Shown: positions 7,504 to 14,058 of the stretch, one piece after another
Numbering within the stretch: the first letter of the stretch is position 1
How the letters are laid out: each line of letters starts with the position of its first letter
From: Belnapia arida
GTDB lineage: Bacteria > Pseudomonadota > Alphaproteobacteria > Acetobacterales > Acetobacteraceae
DNA length: 35,573 bases
Reading direction: 5' to 3'
NCBI RefSeq assembly: GCF_016773205.1
Contig: NZ_JAETWB010000035.1
Location: 1 to 35,573 of the forward strand
The notes under the pieces: generated by a model
What the model saw: only the letters and a program-made list of their open reading frames with translations
Told to the model about the DNA's origin: nothing
The model's database searches: none
Made by a program: the position numbers and the translations under genes

Positions 7504-8472
7504 ATGGCGCAAGAGGTCGATGGAGGTGTGCGGCAGCTGGTGCTTGCGCATGGACGGGCGACGGCCCGCGCCATGGTTGAGCCCGAGCAGCGCAGCCTCG
7601 TGGACATCACCGCCGAGGTCCTGGCCGATGATGAGGGCAAGATCGGCATCACCTACACCGGGTTCTGCCTCACCAGCCTGCCGCACAAACGGCTGCCGGA
7701 TGATCAGGTGTGGGAGAAGGAGGGGCACAAGGTCACGCTGACCGTCGAGCCTGGCCGCATCAAGCGGCCAGGCCAGACGCAGACGCGCTACATCGGCGTC
7801 CCCTACGGGGCGCGCGCTCGCATGATCCTGCTTTACCTTCAAACCCAGGCCGTGCGCACCGGCACCCGGGAAGTCGAGCTTGGCCGCAGCATGCGAGACT
7901 GGCTTGGGAGGATGGGCCTCTCCTGGGGCGGCGAGACGGGCAAGGCACTGCGGGAGCAGGCCGCGCGCATCGCGCACTGCCACCTGCGGTTCTCCTGGGA
8001 AGGCGAGGAAGCCGATGGCTGGGTAAAGGGCGGCTTCGTGCGCTCAGGCCTGCGCTTCCACGCGCATAGCCGCCAGGAGGGTCAGGGAGAGCTCTGGGAA
8101 GACCGGGTGGTCCTCGACGAGGTGTTCTACGACAGCCTGCGCCGGCATCCAGTGCCGCTGCGGGAGGCGGCGCTGCGGGAGCTGGCGGCCAAGTCAGCCA
8201 GCCTCGACCTCTACATCTGGCTCGCCTACCGGCTGCACATCCTGCAGAAGGCCACCCCGGTCCGCTGGGGCGCCCTGGCCCAGCAGTTCGGCAGCAACTA
8301 CGGACGGTTACGCAGCTTCCGCGAGCATTTCAGCAAGGCTTTGGCTCCAGCCGTGGCGGCCTACCCAGAGGCCCGGGTGGAGAGCAACGACGAGGGCCTG
8401 CTGCTCTATCCCTCCCGTTCTCCGGTGGCTCCCAAGCTCATGGCCCTGGGCGCCAGTAAACCCCCCGCCTGA
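7504..8472 (+). CDS. repA: RepA plasmid replication initiator
   Basis: This 322-residue protein matches the RepA_C type of initiator found on many alphaproteobacterial plasmids. Landmarks are the N-terminal EVLADDEGKIGITYTGFCLT region, IGVPYGARARMILLYLQTQA (about residues 97-117), VELGRSMRDWLGRMGLSWGG and ETGKALREQAARIAHC (about 125-165), LDLYIWLAYRLHIL (about 237-250), and YGRLRSFREHF near 265. Length and motif order are complete. The protein should bind the iterons just upstream and load the host replication machinery. A sixth iteron, inverted, forms the last codons (the GASKPP stretch), so the gene carries a binding site for its own product at its 3' end. The start has only a weak AGGGAAG Shine-Dalgarno, fitting a low-level initiator. 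Confidence 0.92.
   Translation: MAQEVDGGVRQLVLAHGRATARAMVEPEQRSLVDITAEVLADDEGKIGITYTGFCLTSLPHKRLPDDQVWEKEGHKVTLTVEPGRIKRPGQTQTRYIGVPYGARARMILLYLQTQAVRTGTREVELGRSMRDWLGRMGLSWGGETGKALREQAARIAHCHLRFSWEGEEADGWVKGGFVRSGLRFHAHSRQEGQGELWEDRVVLDEVFYDSLRRHPVPLREAALRELAAKSASLDLYIWLAYRLHILQKATPVRWGALAQQFGSNYGRLRSFREHFSKALAPAVAAYPEARVESNDEGLLLYPSRSPVAPKLMALGASKPPA
8451..8466 (-). repeat. Sixth iteron, inverted, inside the end of repA
   Basis: CGCCAGTAAACCCCCC is identical to the inverted copy at 7433-7448 and encodes part of the RepA C-terminal tail. RepA bound here and at the array could bridge the two ends of its own gene; handcuffing or looping is inference. Confidence 0.8.
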
Positions 8473-8639
8473 GCTGCGACGGAGCAGCCGGGCCAAGGGT
8501 CATGCTCGCGAGAGCTTTGGCGTGAGCGACACAAGTACACTGGGGTCGCTACAGGAGTTCGGACATCGGCATGCTGGCTTGTTGGCTGTCGCCGGTTTAG
8601 GACTAAGCCCTACATGCGCTGGTAGACGTTCAGCCTAGT

Positions 8640-8975
8640 GCAGCACCGGCAGCAGCGCATCCAGGCTCGGTGTCCGCCGAGCCCAGCGTGGCAGGATGCT
8701 CAAGGTAAACCTGATCCGCTCGACCACCTAGCCTGGACTGCGGTCGCGGAGCTTCACCCGCCGCACCCCAACTGGGCCAACCCCGGTCTGCACCTGACGC
8801 TCCAGCCCATGCCCGTGTTGCATCAGCCGCTCGCGCCCGTCCGGCAGCGGCAGGCCCTTCATCGGCGCCAGGAACACCTCGGCTTCCGCCTCGATCGCTT
8901 GGGCCAACAGCCAGCGGGCGCCGCTCCCCAGGACGGCGGTCAACGGATCGTCAAACTCGTCGGGTCGCCGGAGTA
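8640..8975 (-). pseudogene. Truncated IS256-family transposase remnant
   Basis: The minus strand reads FDDPLTAVLGSGARWLLAQA, EAEVFLAPMKGLPLPDGRER, then QTGVGPVGVRRVKLRDRSPG, followed by an in-frame TAG and RIRFTLSILPRWARRTPSLD. This is the N-terminal third of a Mutator/IS256 transposase. The homology stops at about 8641 after LLPVL, so the catalytic core is gone. It differs in sequence from the copy at the left window edge, so two IS256 subtypes have visited this replicon. It lies between repA and the partition region and has probably destroyed part of a gene there. Confidence 0.8.
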
Positions 8976-9152
8976 GGATAAATGTGATCTGGCTCGTCGT
9001 GGCGTATCGCTTTTTGTGTGCGACGCGCGGCGACGGGGCATGTCCCGACTCACATGCCCTGGTTTCGTTGTGAGGTCCCCTTCCTCGATGGTGACGACTG
9101 AAAGGCCGGCGGCACAGAGCACAGGCGGGCCGTTGTCCGCGTGGTGCTCCAC
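8940..9152 (-). CDS. Doubtful small frame next to a partition-type palindrome
   Basis: This 70-residue frame starts at a GTG (9152) that almost touches an AGGAGAG sequence, reads GPPVLCAAGLSVVTIEEGDL, and runs into the IS256 remnant. An AAGTAGACTT palindrome lies 15 bases upstream of the start, mirroring the arrangement before parA. It may be the surviving 5' end of a gene divergent from parA. The residues match no family I know, and the spacing of the ribosome site is poor. Confidence 0.25.
   Translation of the reverse strand: MEHHADNGPPVLCAAGLSVVTIEEGDLTTKPGHVSRDMPRRRASHTKSDTPRRARSHLSYSGDPTSLTIR
9036..9059. repeat. 8-bp hairpin
   Basis: GGGCATGT (9036-9043) pairs exactly with ACATGCCC (9052-9059) around an 8-base loop, inside the doubtful frame before the partition region. 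No T-tract follows; the role is unknown. Confidence 0.35.
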
Positions 9153-9166
9153 CTCTCCTAGTCGGC

Positions 9167-9176
9167 AAGTCTACTT
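9167..9176. promoter_or_regulatory. AAGTnnACTT palindrome 1
   Basis: AAGTCTACTT. The IS5-family element starts two bases after it, and the 6-bp target repeat TACTTC overlaps its right half. Without the element the next site would lie 42 bases away. Confidence 0.65.
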
Positions 9177-9177
9177 C

Positions 9178-10660
9178 GTCGGACCTGAACAACTCCCAAC
9201 CCACTGATCTGCTTGGGAGCTTTGCCGGTTTGGACGCTGTGGAATTGCAAGGTTTGATTGGAATGGGCGGCAAAGCCTGCGAATCTGGCGGGCATGAAGC
9301 ACCGTTCCCGCCCGGCTGAGCAGGACGACCTGCTGCGCCCACGCCTGATCGACATGATCGATGGGCGGCATGAGCTGGTGCGGCTGGCCGCGCTGATCGA
9401 CTGGTCCTGGTTCGAGCGGGAGTGGGCCGGCTTCTTCCTTGCCGGTGAAGGACGGCCTGCCATCCATCCCCGCTTGGTGGCGGGGCTGCTGTACCTGCAG
9501 CACGCCTACGGGCTCTCCGACGAGGCGGTGCTCGCCCGCTGGGTGGAGAACCCGTACTTCCAGCATTTCACCGGTGAGGTCTTCTTCCAGCACCGCTCAC
9601 CCATCCACCCCTCGTCGCTCAGCCGTTGGCGCGGCCGCATCGGCGAGGAGGGTGTGGAGTGGCTGTTGACCAAGACGATCGAGGCAGGACGTGCCTGCGG
9701 GGCCGTGACGCCGCGCAGCCTGGCCGAGATCGCGGTGGACACCACGGTGATGGAGAAGGCCATCGCGCATCCGACCGACAGCCGCCTCTACGAGAGGGCG
9801 CGCCGCTCCCTGGTGGCACTGGCTGGCAAGGCTGGGATCGCCCTGCGTCAGACCTACAACCGCTTGTCGCCGCGTCTGGCCGTCCGGGTGGGGCGGCACG
9901 CCCATGCCCGGCAGTTCCGGCGCATGCGCAAGGCGCTGCGCACGTTGAAGGGCTACACGGGGCGTGTCCTGCGCGACCTCGGCCGCAAGCTCGGCGCCGT
10001 TCCCGAAGGAGGGCTGCGGACGCGGATCGAGCAACGCATGGCGCTCGTCACTCGCCTGCTGCAGCAGACGCCGAAAAGCCCCGGCAAGATCTACGCCCTG
10101 CATGAGCCGGAGGTGGACTGCATCTCCAAGGGCAAGGCGCGGGTACGCTATGAGTTCGGAACCAAGGTCAGCATCGCCACCACGCTCGCCGGGGGCTTCG
10201 TCGTGGGCATGCGCTCTATGCCCGGCAACCCCTACGACGGCCACACCCTTCCCGATGCCCTCCAGCAGGTGGAAACCCTCACCGGATCTTGCCCAAGCCT
10301 CGCCGTGGTCGACCGTGGCTATCGCGGCCATGGCGCCCACGGCACGACGGTGCTCGTCAGCGGCACGCGCAGCGGCCTTACGTCACGCCTGCGCGAGCTC
10401 CTGCGGCGACGCAGCGCCATCGAGCCTGAGATCGGCCACATGAAATCCGACGGACGCCTCGCCCGGTGCGCCCTCAAGGGCACGATCGGTGACGCCCTCT
10501 ACGCCGTCCTCTGCGGCTGCGGTCACAACATCCGCAAGATCCTCGCCTACCTGGGCGCCCTTTTGCTCGCCCTCCTCACCAGCCTCATCCGCGCAATCGT
10601 CCAGCCGGACCATCTCCCAGTTACAGCCCGCACGGCCTGACGGGGTTATTCAAGGCCGAC
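9178..10660 (+). mobile_element. Intact IS5-family insertion sequence
   Basis: The 1483-bp element is bounded by imperfect inverted repeats: GTCGGACCTGAACAACTCCC at the left and, read inward from the right, GTCGGCCTTGAATAACCCCG. It is flanked by the direct repeat TACTTC at 9172-9177 and 10661-10666, which I take as the target-site duplication. A single uninterrupted transposase fills it. Since ends and flanking repeats are still clear, the insertion is recent. It landed in the cluster of AAGTnnACTT palindromes before parA. Confidence 0.8.
9294..10640 (+). CDS. IS5-family transposase
   Basis: This 448-residue DDE transposase starts at the ATG MKHRSRPAEQDDLLRPRLID. N-terminal landmarks are RPAIHPRLVAGLLYLQHAYG and WVENPYFQHFTGEVFFQHRS. 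The catalytic residues lie in VDTTVMEKA (first Asp, about residue 150), VDRGYRGHG (second Asp, about 340) and RRRSAIEPEIGHMKSDGRL (Glu, about 375). Length and all three motifs are intact, so it is likely active. A TTG start at 9258 is possible in the same frame but the ATG fits the family better. It mobilises the element defined by the 9178 and 10660 ends. Confidence 0.92.
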   Translation: MKHRSRPAEQDDLLRPRLIDMIDGRHELVRLAALIDWSWFEREWAGFFLAGEGRPAIHPRLVAGLLYLQHAYGLSDEAVLARWVENPYFQHFTGEVFFQHRSPIHPSSLSRWRGRIGEEGVEWLLTKTIEAGRACGAVTPRSLAEIAVDTTVMEKAIAHPTDSRLYERARRSLVALAGKAGIALRQTYNRLSPRLAVRVGRHAHARQFRRMRKALRTLKGYTGRVLRDLGRKLGAVPEGGLRTRIEQRMALVTRLLQQTPKSPGKIYALHEPEVDCISKGKARVRYEFGTKVSIATTLAGGFVVGMRSMPGNPYDGHTLPDALQQVETLTGSCPSLAVVDRGYRGHGAHGTTVLVSGTRSGLTSRLRELLRRRSAIEPEIGHMKSDGRLARCALKGTIGDALYAVLCGCGHNIRKILAYLGALLLALLTSLIRAIVQPDHLPVTARTA

Positions 10661-10697
10661 TACTTCTATCCGCCACCTCGGTACGCTGTCAGGTTAT

Positions 10698-10707
10698 AAG
10701 TCTACTT
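10698..10707. promoter_or_regulatory. AAGTnnACTT palindrome 2
   Basis: AAGTCTACTT in the parA upstream region, 121 bases before palindrome 3 and 32 bases after the right target repeat of the IS5-family element. Confidence 0.65.
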
Positions 10708-10818
10708 GGCTCCAAGGCGGGCAGGCGCCATCGCTCCATCGCTGCTTTTCGATTGACGCACCAAGCCGAAATGAGGACTGTGCGCCAAGGCTGATACGCT
10801 CCAGTGAGCCAAGGAGAT

Positions 10819-10828
10819 AAGTAGACTT
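10819..10828. promoter_or_regulatory. AAGTnnACTT palindrome 3, between parA ribosome site and start codon
   Basis: AAGTAGACTT fills the space between the AAGGAG Shine-Dalgarno (10811-10816) and the parA ATG at 10829. A protein bound here would block transcription through the leader, a common form of par autoregulation. Confidence 0.7.
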
Positions 10829-11551
10829 ATGATCACTGTGGCGCTGCTGTCGCAGAAGGGGGGCGCGCTGAAGACGACCCTCTCCATTTCTCTCGCCTGC
10901 GCCGGGGTCGAGGCGGGAAAGGAGACCCTGCTGATCGACCTTGACCCACAGGCGACCGCCTGCAAGTGGGGCGACCGGCGGAAGGCCGAATCCCCGATCG
11001 TCCTCGACGCCCAACCCGCCCGCCTGGTCAATGCCCTGCAAAAGGCGAAGGAGGGGGGCATCCAGCTCGCGGTGATCGACACGCCGCCCCGCTCGGCGGA
11101 CGCGGCGCTGGCGGCGGCCAAACTGGCCGACGTGATCGTGTTGCCTTGCCGCCCTCAGATGTACGACCTGGAAACCATCCCCAACACGCTGGAGCTGGTC
11201 GCCACGGCGCGCACCGGCAAGGGCGCGCTGCCGCTGATTGCTGTTCTGACGGCCGTGCCGGCACAGGGCAGCCGCCATGAGCAGGCCCGGCAGGCGATCG
11301 AGAACCTGGGCGTGACGGTGAGCGCCCACACCATCGGTCAGCGGGCCGCCTTCGGCGATGCCGGGGCACTGGGCATGTCCGTCCTCGAGCTCGACCCCAA
11401 GAGCCGTGCTTCGGACGAAGTGAGACAAGTCTACTTGGAGATCATGCGCCTTGTTGGCATTGATGCTTCGAGCCAAACCGCCAAGGCAGATACGAGCGAA
11501 GGCGGCAAGCCGGGGATGAGCAAACGCGCCAAGGCGAAGGCCCCCGCTTGA
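10829..11551 (+). CDS. parA: ParA-type partition ATPase with altered P-loop
   Basis: This 240-residue Walker-type ATPase drives plasmid segregation by binding ATP and nonspecific DNA and moving partner complexes over the nucleoid. The deviant Walker A is SQKGGALKTTLSISLA (from residue 8); the usual motif is KGGxGKTT, so the glycine before the invariant lysine is a leucine here. Walker A' (LLIDLDPQATACKWG, about 34-48) and Walker B (LAVIDTPPRSADAAL, about 78-92) are normal. The short N-terminus without an HTH places it in the small ParA class that works with ribbon-helix-helix partners. AAGTnnACTT palindromes lie before the start, inside the gene at 11427 and just after it, and an RHH gene follows 61 bases downstream. 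The C-terminal 30 residues are basic and disordered. Confidence 0.92.
   Translation: MITVALLSQKGGALKTTLSISLACAGVEAGKETLLIDLDPQATACKWGDRRKAESPIVLDAQPARLVNALQKAKEGGIQLAVIDTPPRSADAALAAAKLADVIVLPCRPQMYDLETIPNTLELVATARTGKGALPLIAVLTAVPAQGSRHEQARQAIENLGVTVSAHTIGQRAAFGDAGALGMSVLELDPKSRASDEVRQVYLEIMRLVGIDASSQTAKADTSEGGKPGMSKRAKAKAPA
11427..11436. promoter_or_regulatory. AAGTnnACTT palindrome 4, inside parA
   Basis: AAGTCTACTT within the 3' part of parA, encoding part of VRQVYLEI. Its retention inside a coding region hints at binding-site function, or at chance. Confidence 0.5.
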
Positions 11552-11578
11552 GCCAAGGCGGGTTTTCTCCTCTCATAG

Positions 11579-11588
11579 AAGTCTACTC
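11579..11588. promoter_or_regulatory. AAGTnnACTT palindrome 5 (9 of 10), before the RHH gene
   Basis: AAGTCTACTC in the 61-base gap between parA and the RHH gene, 24 bases upstream of the GTG start. It is a candidate operator or partition site. Confidence 0.5.
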
Positions 11589-11612
11589 TGCGCATTGTAG
11601 GGAATCCGCCAC

Positions 11613-11927
11613 GTGAAGAAGGCCGATCTCGCCGCCGCCCTCGCCGAACAGGCAGGGAGCACCCGCCGCCGGCCCGAGCCGCTGCCCCCTCCGCCGCCGA
11701 TCCCGGCCACCGGGGCGGAGCGTGCTGAGGCCGCTGAGGCCACCTACCGTCAGCCCAGCCGCGACGGTACAGCCCCGATCACCGCGCACTTCCCGAAGGA
11801 GGTCCGGCGGCAGCTGAAGGGGTTGGCCAACGAGCTGGATCGGACGATGCACGACCTTATCGCGGAAGCCTTCAATGACCTGTTCGCAAAGCATGGCAAG
11901 GCGGAGATCTGCCCGAGAGGACAATGA
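11613..11927 (+). CDS. Ribbon-helix-helix protein, probable ParA partner
   Basis: This 104-residue protein has a GTG start. Residues 1-55 are a flexible Pro/Arg-rich tail (RRRPEPLPPPPPIPATG). The rest reads as a ribbon-helix-helix fold: a beta strand APITAHFP, helix KEVRRQLKGLANEL and helix RTMHDLIAEAFNDLFAKHGK, as in antitoxin-like RHH proteins. Small ParA ATPases commonly pair with such dimeric RHH proteins, whose basic N-terminal arm stimulates the ATPase while the RHH dimer binds short repeated palindromes. Position directly after parA and the AAGTnnACTT sites around both genes fit this role. It could also be an orphan antitoxin, but no toxin gene is next to it. Confidence 0.75.
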   Translation: MKKADLAAALAEQAGSTRRRPEPLPPPPPIPATGAERAEAAEATYRQPSRDGTAPITAHFPKEVRRQLKGLANELDRTMHDLIAEAFNDLFAKHGKAEICPRGQ

Positions 11928-11935
11928 GGCTTTGC

Positions 11936-11967
11936 GCCTAGGAGAGAAGTCGACTTTTCGCCTAGGC
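11936..11967. repeat. 32-bp nested palindrome containing AAGTnnACTT site 6
   Basis: GCCTAGG (11936-11942) and CCTAGGC (11961-11967) flank a perfect AAGTCGACTT (11947-11956) with four unpaired bases on each side. It lies nine bases after the RHH stop and faces a convergent minus-strand gene. It may be the strongest binding site of the family, a two-way terminator, or both; CGCTTTT follows on the plus strand. Confidence 0.6.
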
Positions 11968-12039
11968 CGCTTTTCTGCGTCGTCAGGAGAGGGGAGGGGT
12001 CCCGCGCTAGCAGCCGCTGATACCGCCATTGCAGCCCCC

Positions 12040-12231
12040 TTAGCTGTCACAGTTGGCGCCGGCGTCACCGCCTCCCACCCAGCCGACATCTGATCCGCCT
12101 CGGCGGCGCACCCGGGTCTGTATACCGTCGGCCAGGGTGATGAACTGGTCGCCCGACGCTCCGAGGGAGGTGAGGCCCAGCAGGCCGAATAGGAGCAGCG
12201 GCAAGCTGATCAGGATGATGAGTGCGACCAT
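12040..12231 (-). CDS. Small single-pass membrane protein
   Basis: This 63-residue protein begins MVALIILISLPLLLFGLLGL, a clear membrane helix at the very N-terminus, followed by a polar domain and a glycine-rich tail (RRGGSDVGWVGGGDAG). The ATG has an AGGAG Shine-Dalgarno with seven-base spacing. The promoter at 12277-12306 overlaps an AAGTAGACTT palindrome, so the gene is probably controlled with the partition genes. It is convergent with the RHH gene. The role is unknown; a membrane-anchored plasmid accessory protein is one possibility. Confidence 0.55.
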   Translation of the reverse strand: MVALIILISLPLLLFGLLGLTSLGASGDQFITLADGIQTRVRRRGGSDVGWVGGGDAGANCDS

Positions 12232-12275
12232 CGATGGCTCCTGACCCTCTGAGCTGCACCTTTGCTGCGAGGTAA

Positions 12276-12306
12276 AAGTCTACTTTTCTGCTATTCTCCT
12301 TGTCAA
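12276..12306 (-). promoter_or_regulatory. Promoter overlapped by AAGTnnACTT palindrome 7
   Basis: On the minus strand a perfect TTGACA (12306-12301) is followed after 18 bases by TAGACT (12282-12277) as the -10 box. The -10 box lies wholly inside the palindrome AAGTAGACTT (12276-12285). A protein bound to the palindrome would exclude RNA polymerase, supporting operator function for this site family. Confidence 0.6.
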
Positions 12307-12607
12307 CATGGAGCATCGTGCCACCTGCCGCTTGGCGTTACTGCCCGCAAACTCCCATCCCGCAGCGACCCCAAACCGTCGGCCGCCAGGACAGGTGGGG
12401 AGGCGGTCTCGCCACTGCCGCTCCCGCACCTCCTGGCAACAGGCACGCGTGATGAACGACAGCAGGTCAGGCAGTGGAGCAGAGCGACTGGACGATGTGC
12501 GCCGCGTCAGCCACCGCACCCGCGAGGCCTGACAGAACCTCCAGCGGCTGCTTTCCACCTATACCTTGCGTTGAAGCGGAGGAGGGACGCACCATGGGGC
12601 GCAGTTC

Positions 12608-13651
12608 CTATCGTCCCCAGGCCTTGCGCAACGCCTCGGCGGGGGAAGGCTTGTTGGCCAAGCAAGCCTGGCCCATGGCCAGCGCTGCCTCCCGGGTTGT
12701 GGCGATGGCCAAGTGGCCACCGCGGTGGACGAACACCGCCCCCGGAATGCCACATGCCTTCTCGAGGGCAGCATCCTGCAGGCCGCGCCAGGCTTCGGGC
12801 ATGTCGAGGCGGTTCCTGAGACTGCCCTTCTCGGCCGGCATCGCTTGCAGCTTCCAGCGGCCGTCCGGTTCCGGGCTCATCACGTAAAGGATGGGCATAG
12901 CCAGTTCGAAGGCCGTTCGCTGCCAAGGCATGCCGCGCGGCAACTCCAACAAATCGGGGTAGAGGCCGCTGCGCCCTGACCGGCAGTCCTCCCAGGCCTG
13001 CGCCACGGCCTGGTAGGCAAAGGCGGCGCCGCGTTCCTTCTCGACGTGCTGCTCCAATGCCACGGCGACCATTTGGCTGGCCCGCAGGAACCCGGCAAGT
13101 TGCCGCGCCTCGAAGGCGGCGGGGTCGGATTGGCTCGGCTCATCCCAGGCGCTGTTGAAGGCATCTACCATCGCGGTGAGGTCGGTTGGAGCAGCGCGCT
13201 CGACACCATTGTCCACGAGATCGATATGGCGCACGAACCTGTAACGGACATTTTCGGCTATGCGGGTCACCACTTCGCCTGCGACATCCTGGAAACCCGA
13301 CTTCGCCAGGGTATTGCGTACGTAGAGTTGCCCCAGGCTCAAGCCATTGCCCAGGTTGTCGGTGCGCCACACCAAACCTGCCGAGCTCAAAGGTTCGCCA
13401 TTCGGCGCTTTGGGTGCACCAGGCTGGTGGTGGTCAAAGCGCCAGCGGGCCTCGTCGGCGGTGCCGCCGACGTCCCAGACGATGTCGGCAGCGTCTAGGG
13501 CAGCGCGTTCGCGGGTGCGGAACAGCACATGCGAGCCGTCATCTGCACCGAGCCCCAGGGCGCCGGTCAGGACGACATAGGCGAGGCAGTCATCGGCGTG
13601 GAAAGTGCCGCTGTGAGTGGCCAGCCGCAGGGGTCGATCGGTGGGAAGCAT
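12608..13651 (-). CDS. MYG1-family (UPF0160) metal-dependent phosphoesterase-like protein
   Basis: This 347-residue protein carries the MYG1 signature LATHSGTFHADDCLAYVVLT (about residues 9-28) with its His and Asp-Asp cluster, the VWDVGG motif (about 58-63) and RFDHHQPGAP (about 71-80). These resemble the metal-binding motifs of DHH phosphoesterases. Eukaryotic MYG1 is reported as a 3'-5' RNA exonuclease; bacterial members are little studied. The C-terminal part (PGAVFVHRGGHLAIATTREA) is also typical. Full family length with no lesion. It stands alone on the minus strand, with a 400-base leader and no partners, and looks like accessory cargo next to the partition region. Confidence 0.88.
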   Translation of the reverse strand: MLPTDRPLRLATHSGTFHADDCLAYVVLTGALGLGADDGSHVLFRTRERAALDAADIVWDVGGTADEARWRFDHHQPGAPKAPNGEPLSSAGLVWRTDNLGNGLSLGQLYVRNTLAKSGFQDVAGEVVTRIAENVRYRFVRHIDLVDNGVERAAPTDLTAMVDAFNSAWDEPSQSDPAAFEARQLAGFLRASQMVAVALEQHVEKERGAAFAYQAVAQAWEDCRSGRSGLYPDLLELPRGMPWQRTAFELAMPILYVMSPEPDGRWKLQAMPAEKGSLRNRLDMPEAWRGLQDAALEKACGIPGAVFVHRGGHLAIATTREAALAMGQACLANKPSPAEALRKAWGR

Positions 13652-14058
13652 GGGCCTTATCTACACACATGGGCCCAATGGCAACTGCAGCAGCGTGGCA
13701 GTTTCGCATAGGAGCTGCCGAACCTCTTGCATGGCGCCTGCCGCTGCGATCACCGTTGTCTATCCTAGCTCAACTACCGGGACCCGAGGCAAATGCATCA
13801 CCAGTGATAAGGGGTGCTTCTCGCGGATGAAATATGGCTACTCGCCCATGGGACGTTTCCATAGCGCGCCTTATCCAGCAAAAGTCTGCCGCACCGCATA
13901 GCCGCGTTGTATTGCGACATAAGGTATGAGCTGGCTGGCATATTACATCGCTGTGAGCAGAGAACCTATGTCTTGTAGAGATCAAGCGGCGATCTGCGTT
14001 GTGCAGACGGCTTTACTGCGGCGACAAATACACGATTGTTGGCATTTCCCGCGCCGCT
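13652..14058. other. Intergenic region without recognised gene
   Basis: About 400 bases lie between the MYG1-family start and the end of the IclR gene. No frame has convincing coding character on either strand. The part next to 13651 must contain the MYG1-family promoter. I see no repeat, terminator or RNA motif. Confidence 0.4.

Noticed and set aside
11613-11927. Antitoxin of a toxin-antitoxin pair
   Set aside because: The C-terminal fold fits RHH antitoxins, but there is no toxin-sized gene beside it and the placement after parA favours a partition role.
12262-12887. Plus-strand frames opposite the end of the MYG1-family gene
   Set aside because: Residue content is typical of antisense GC-rich frames and they overlap a well-supported gene.
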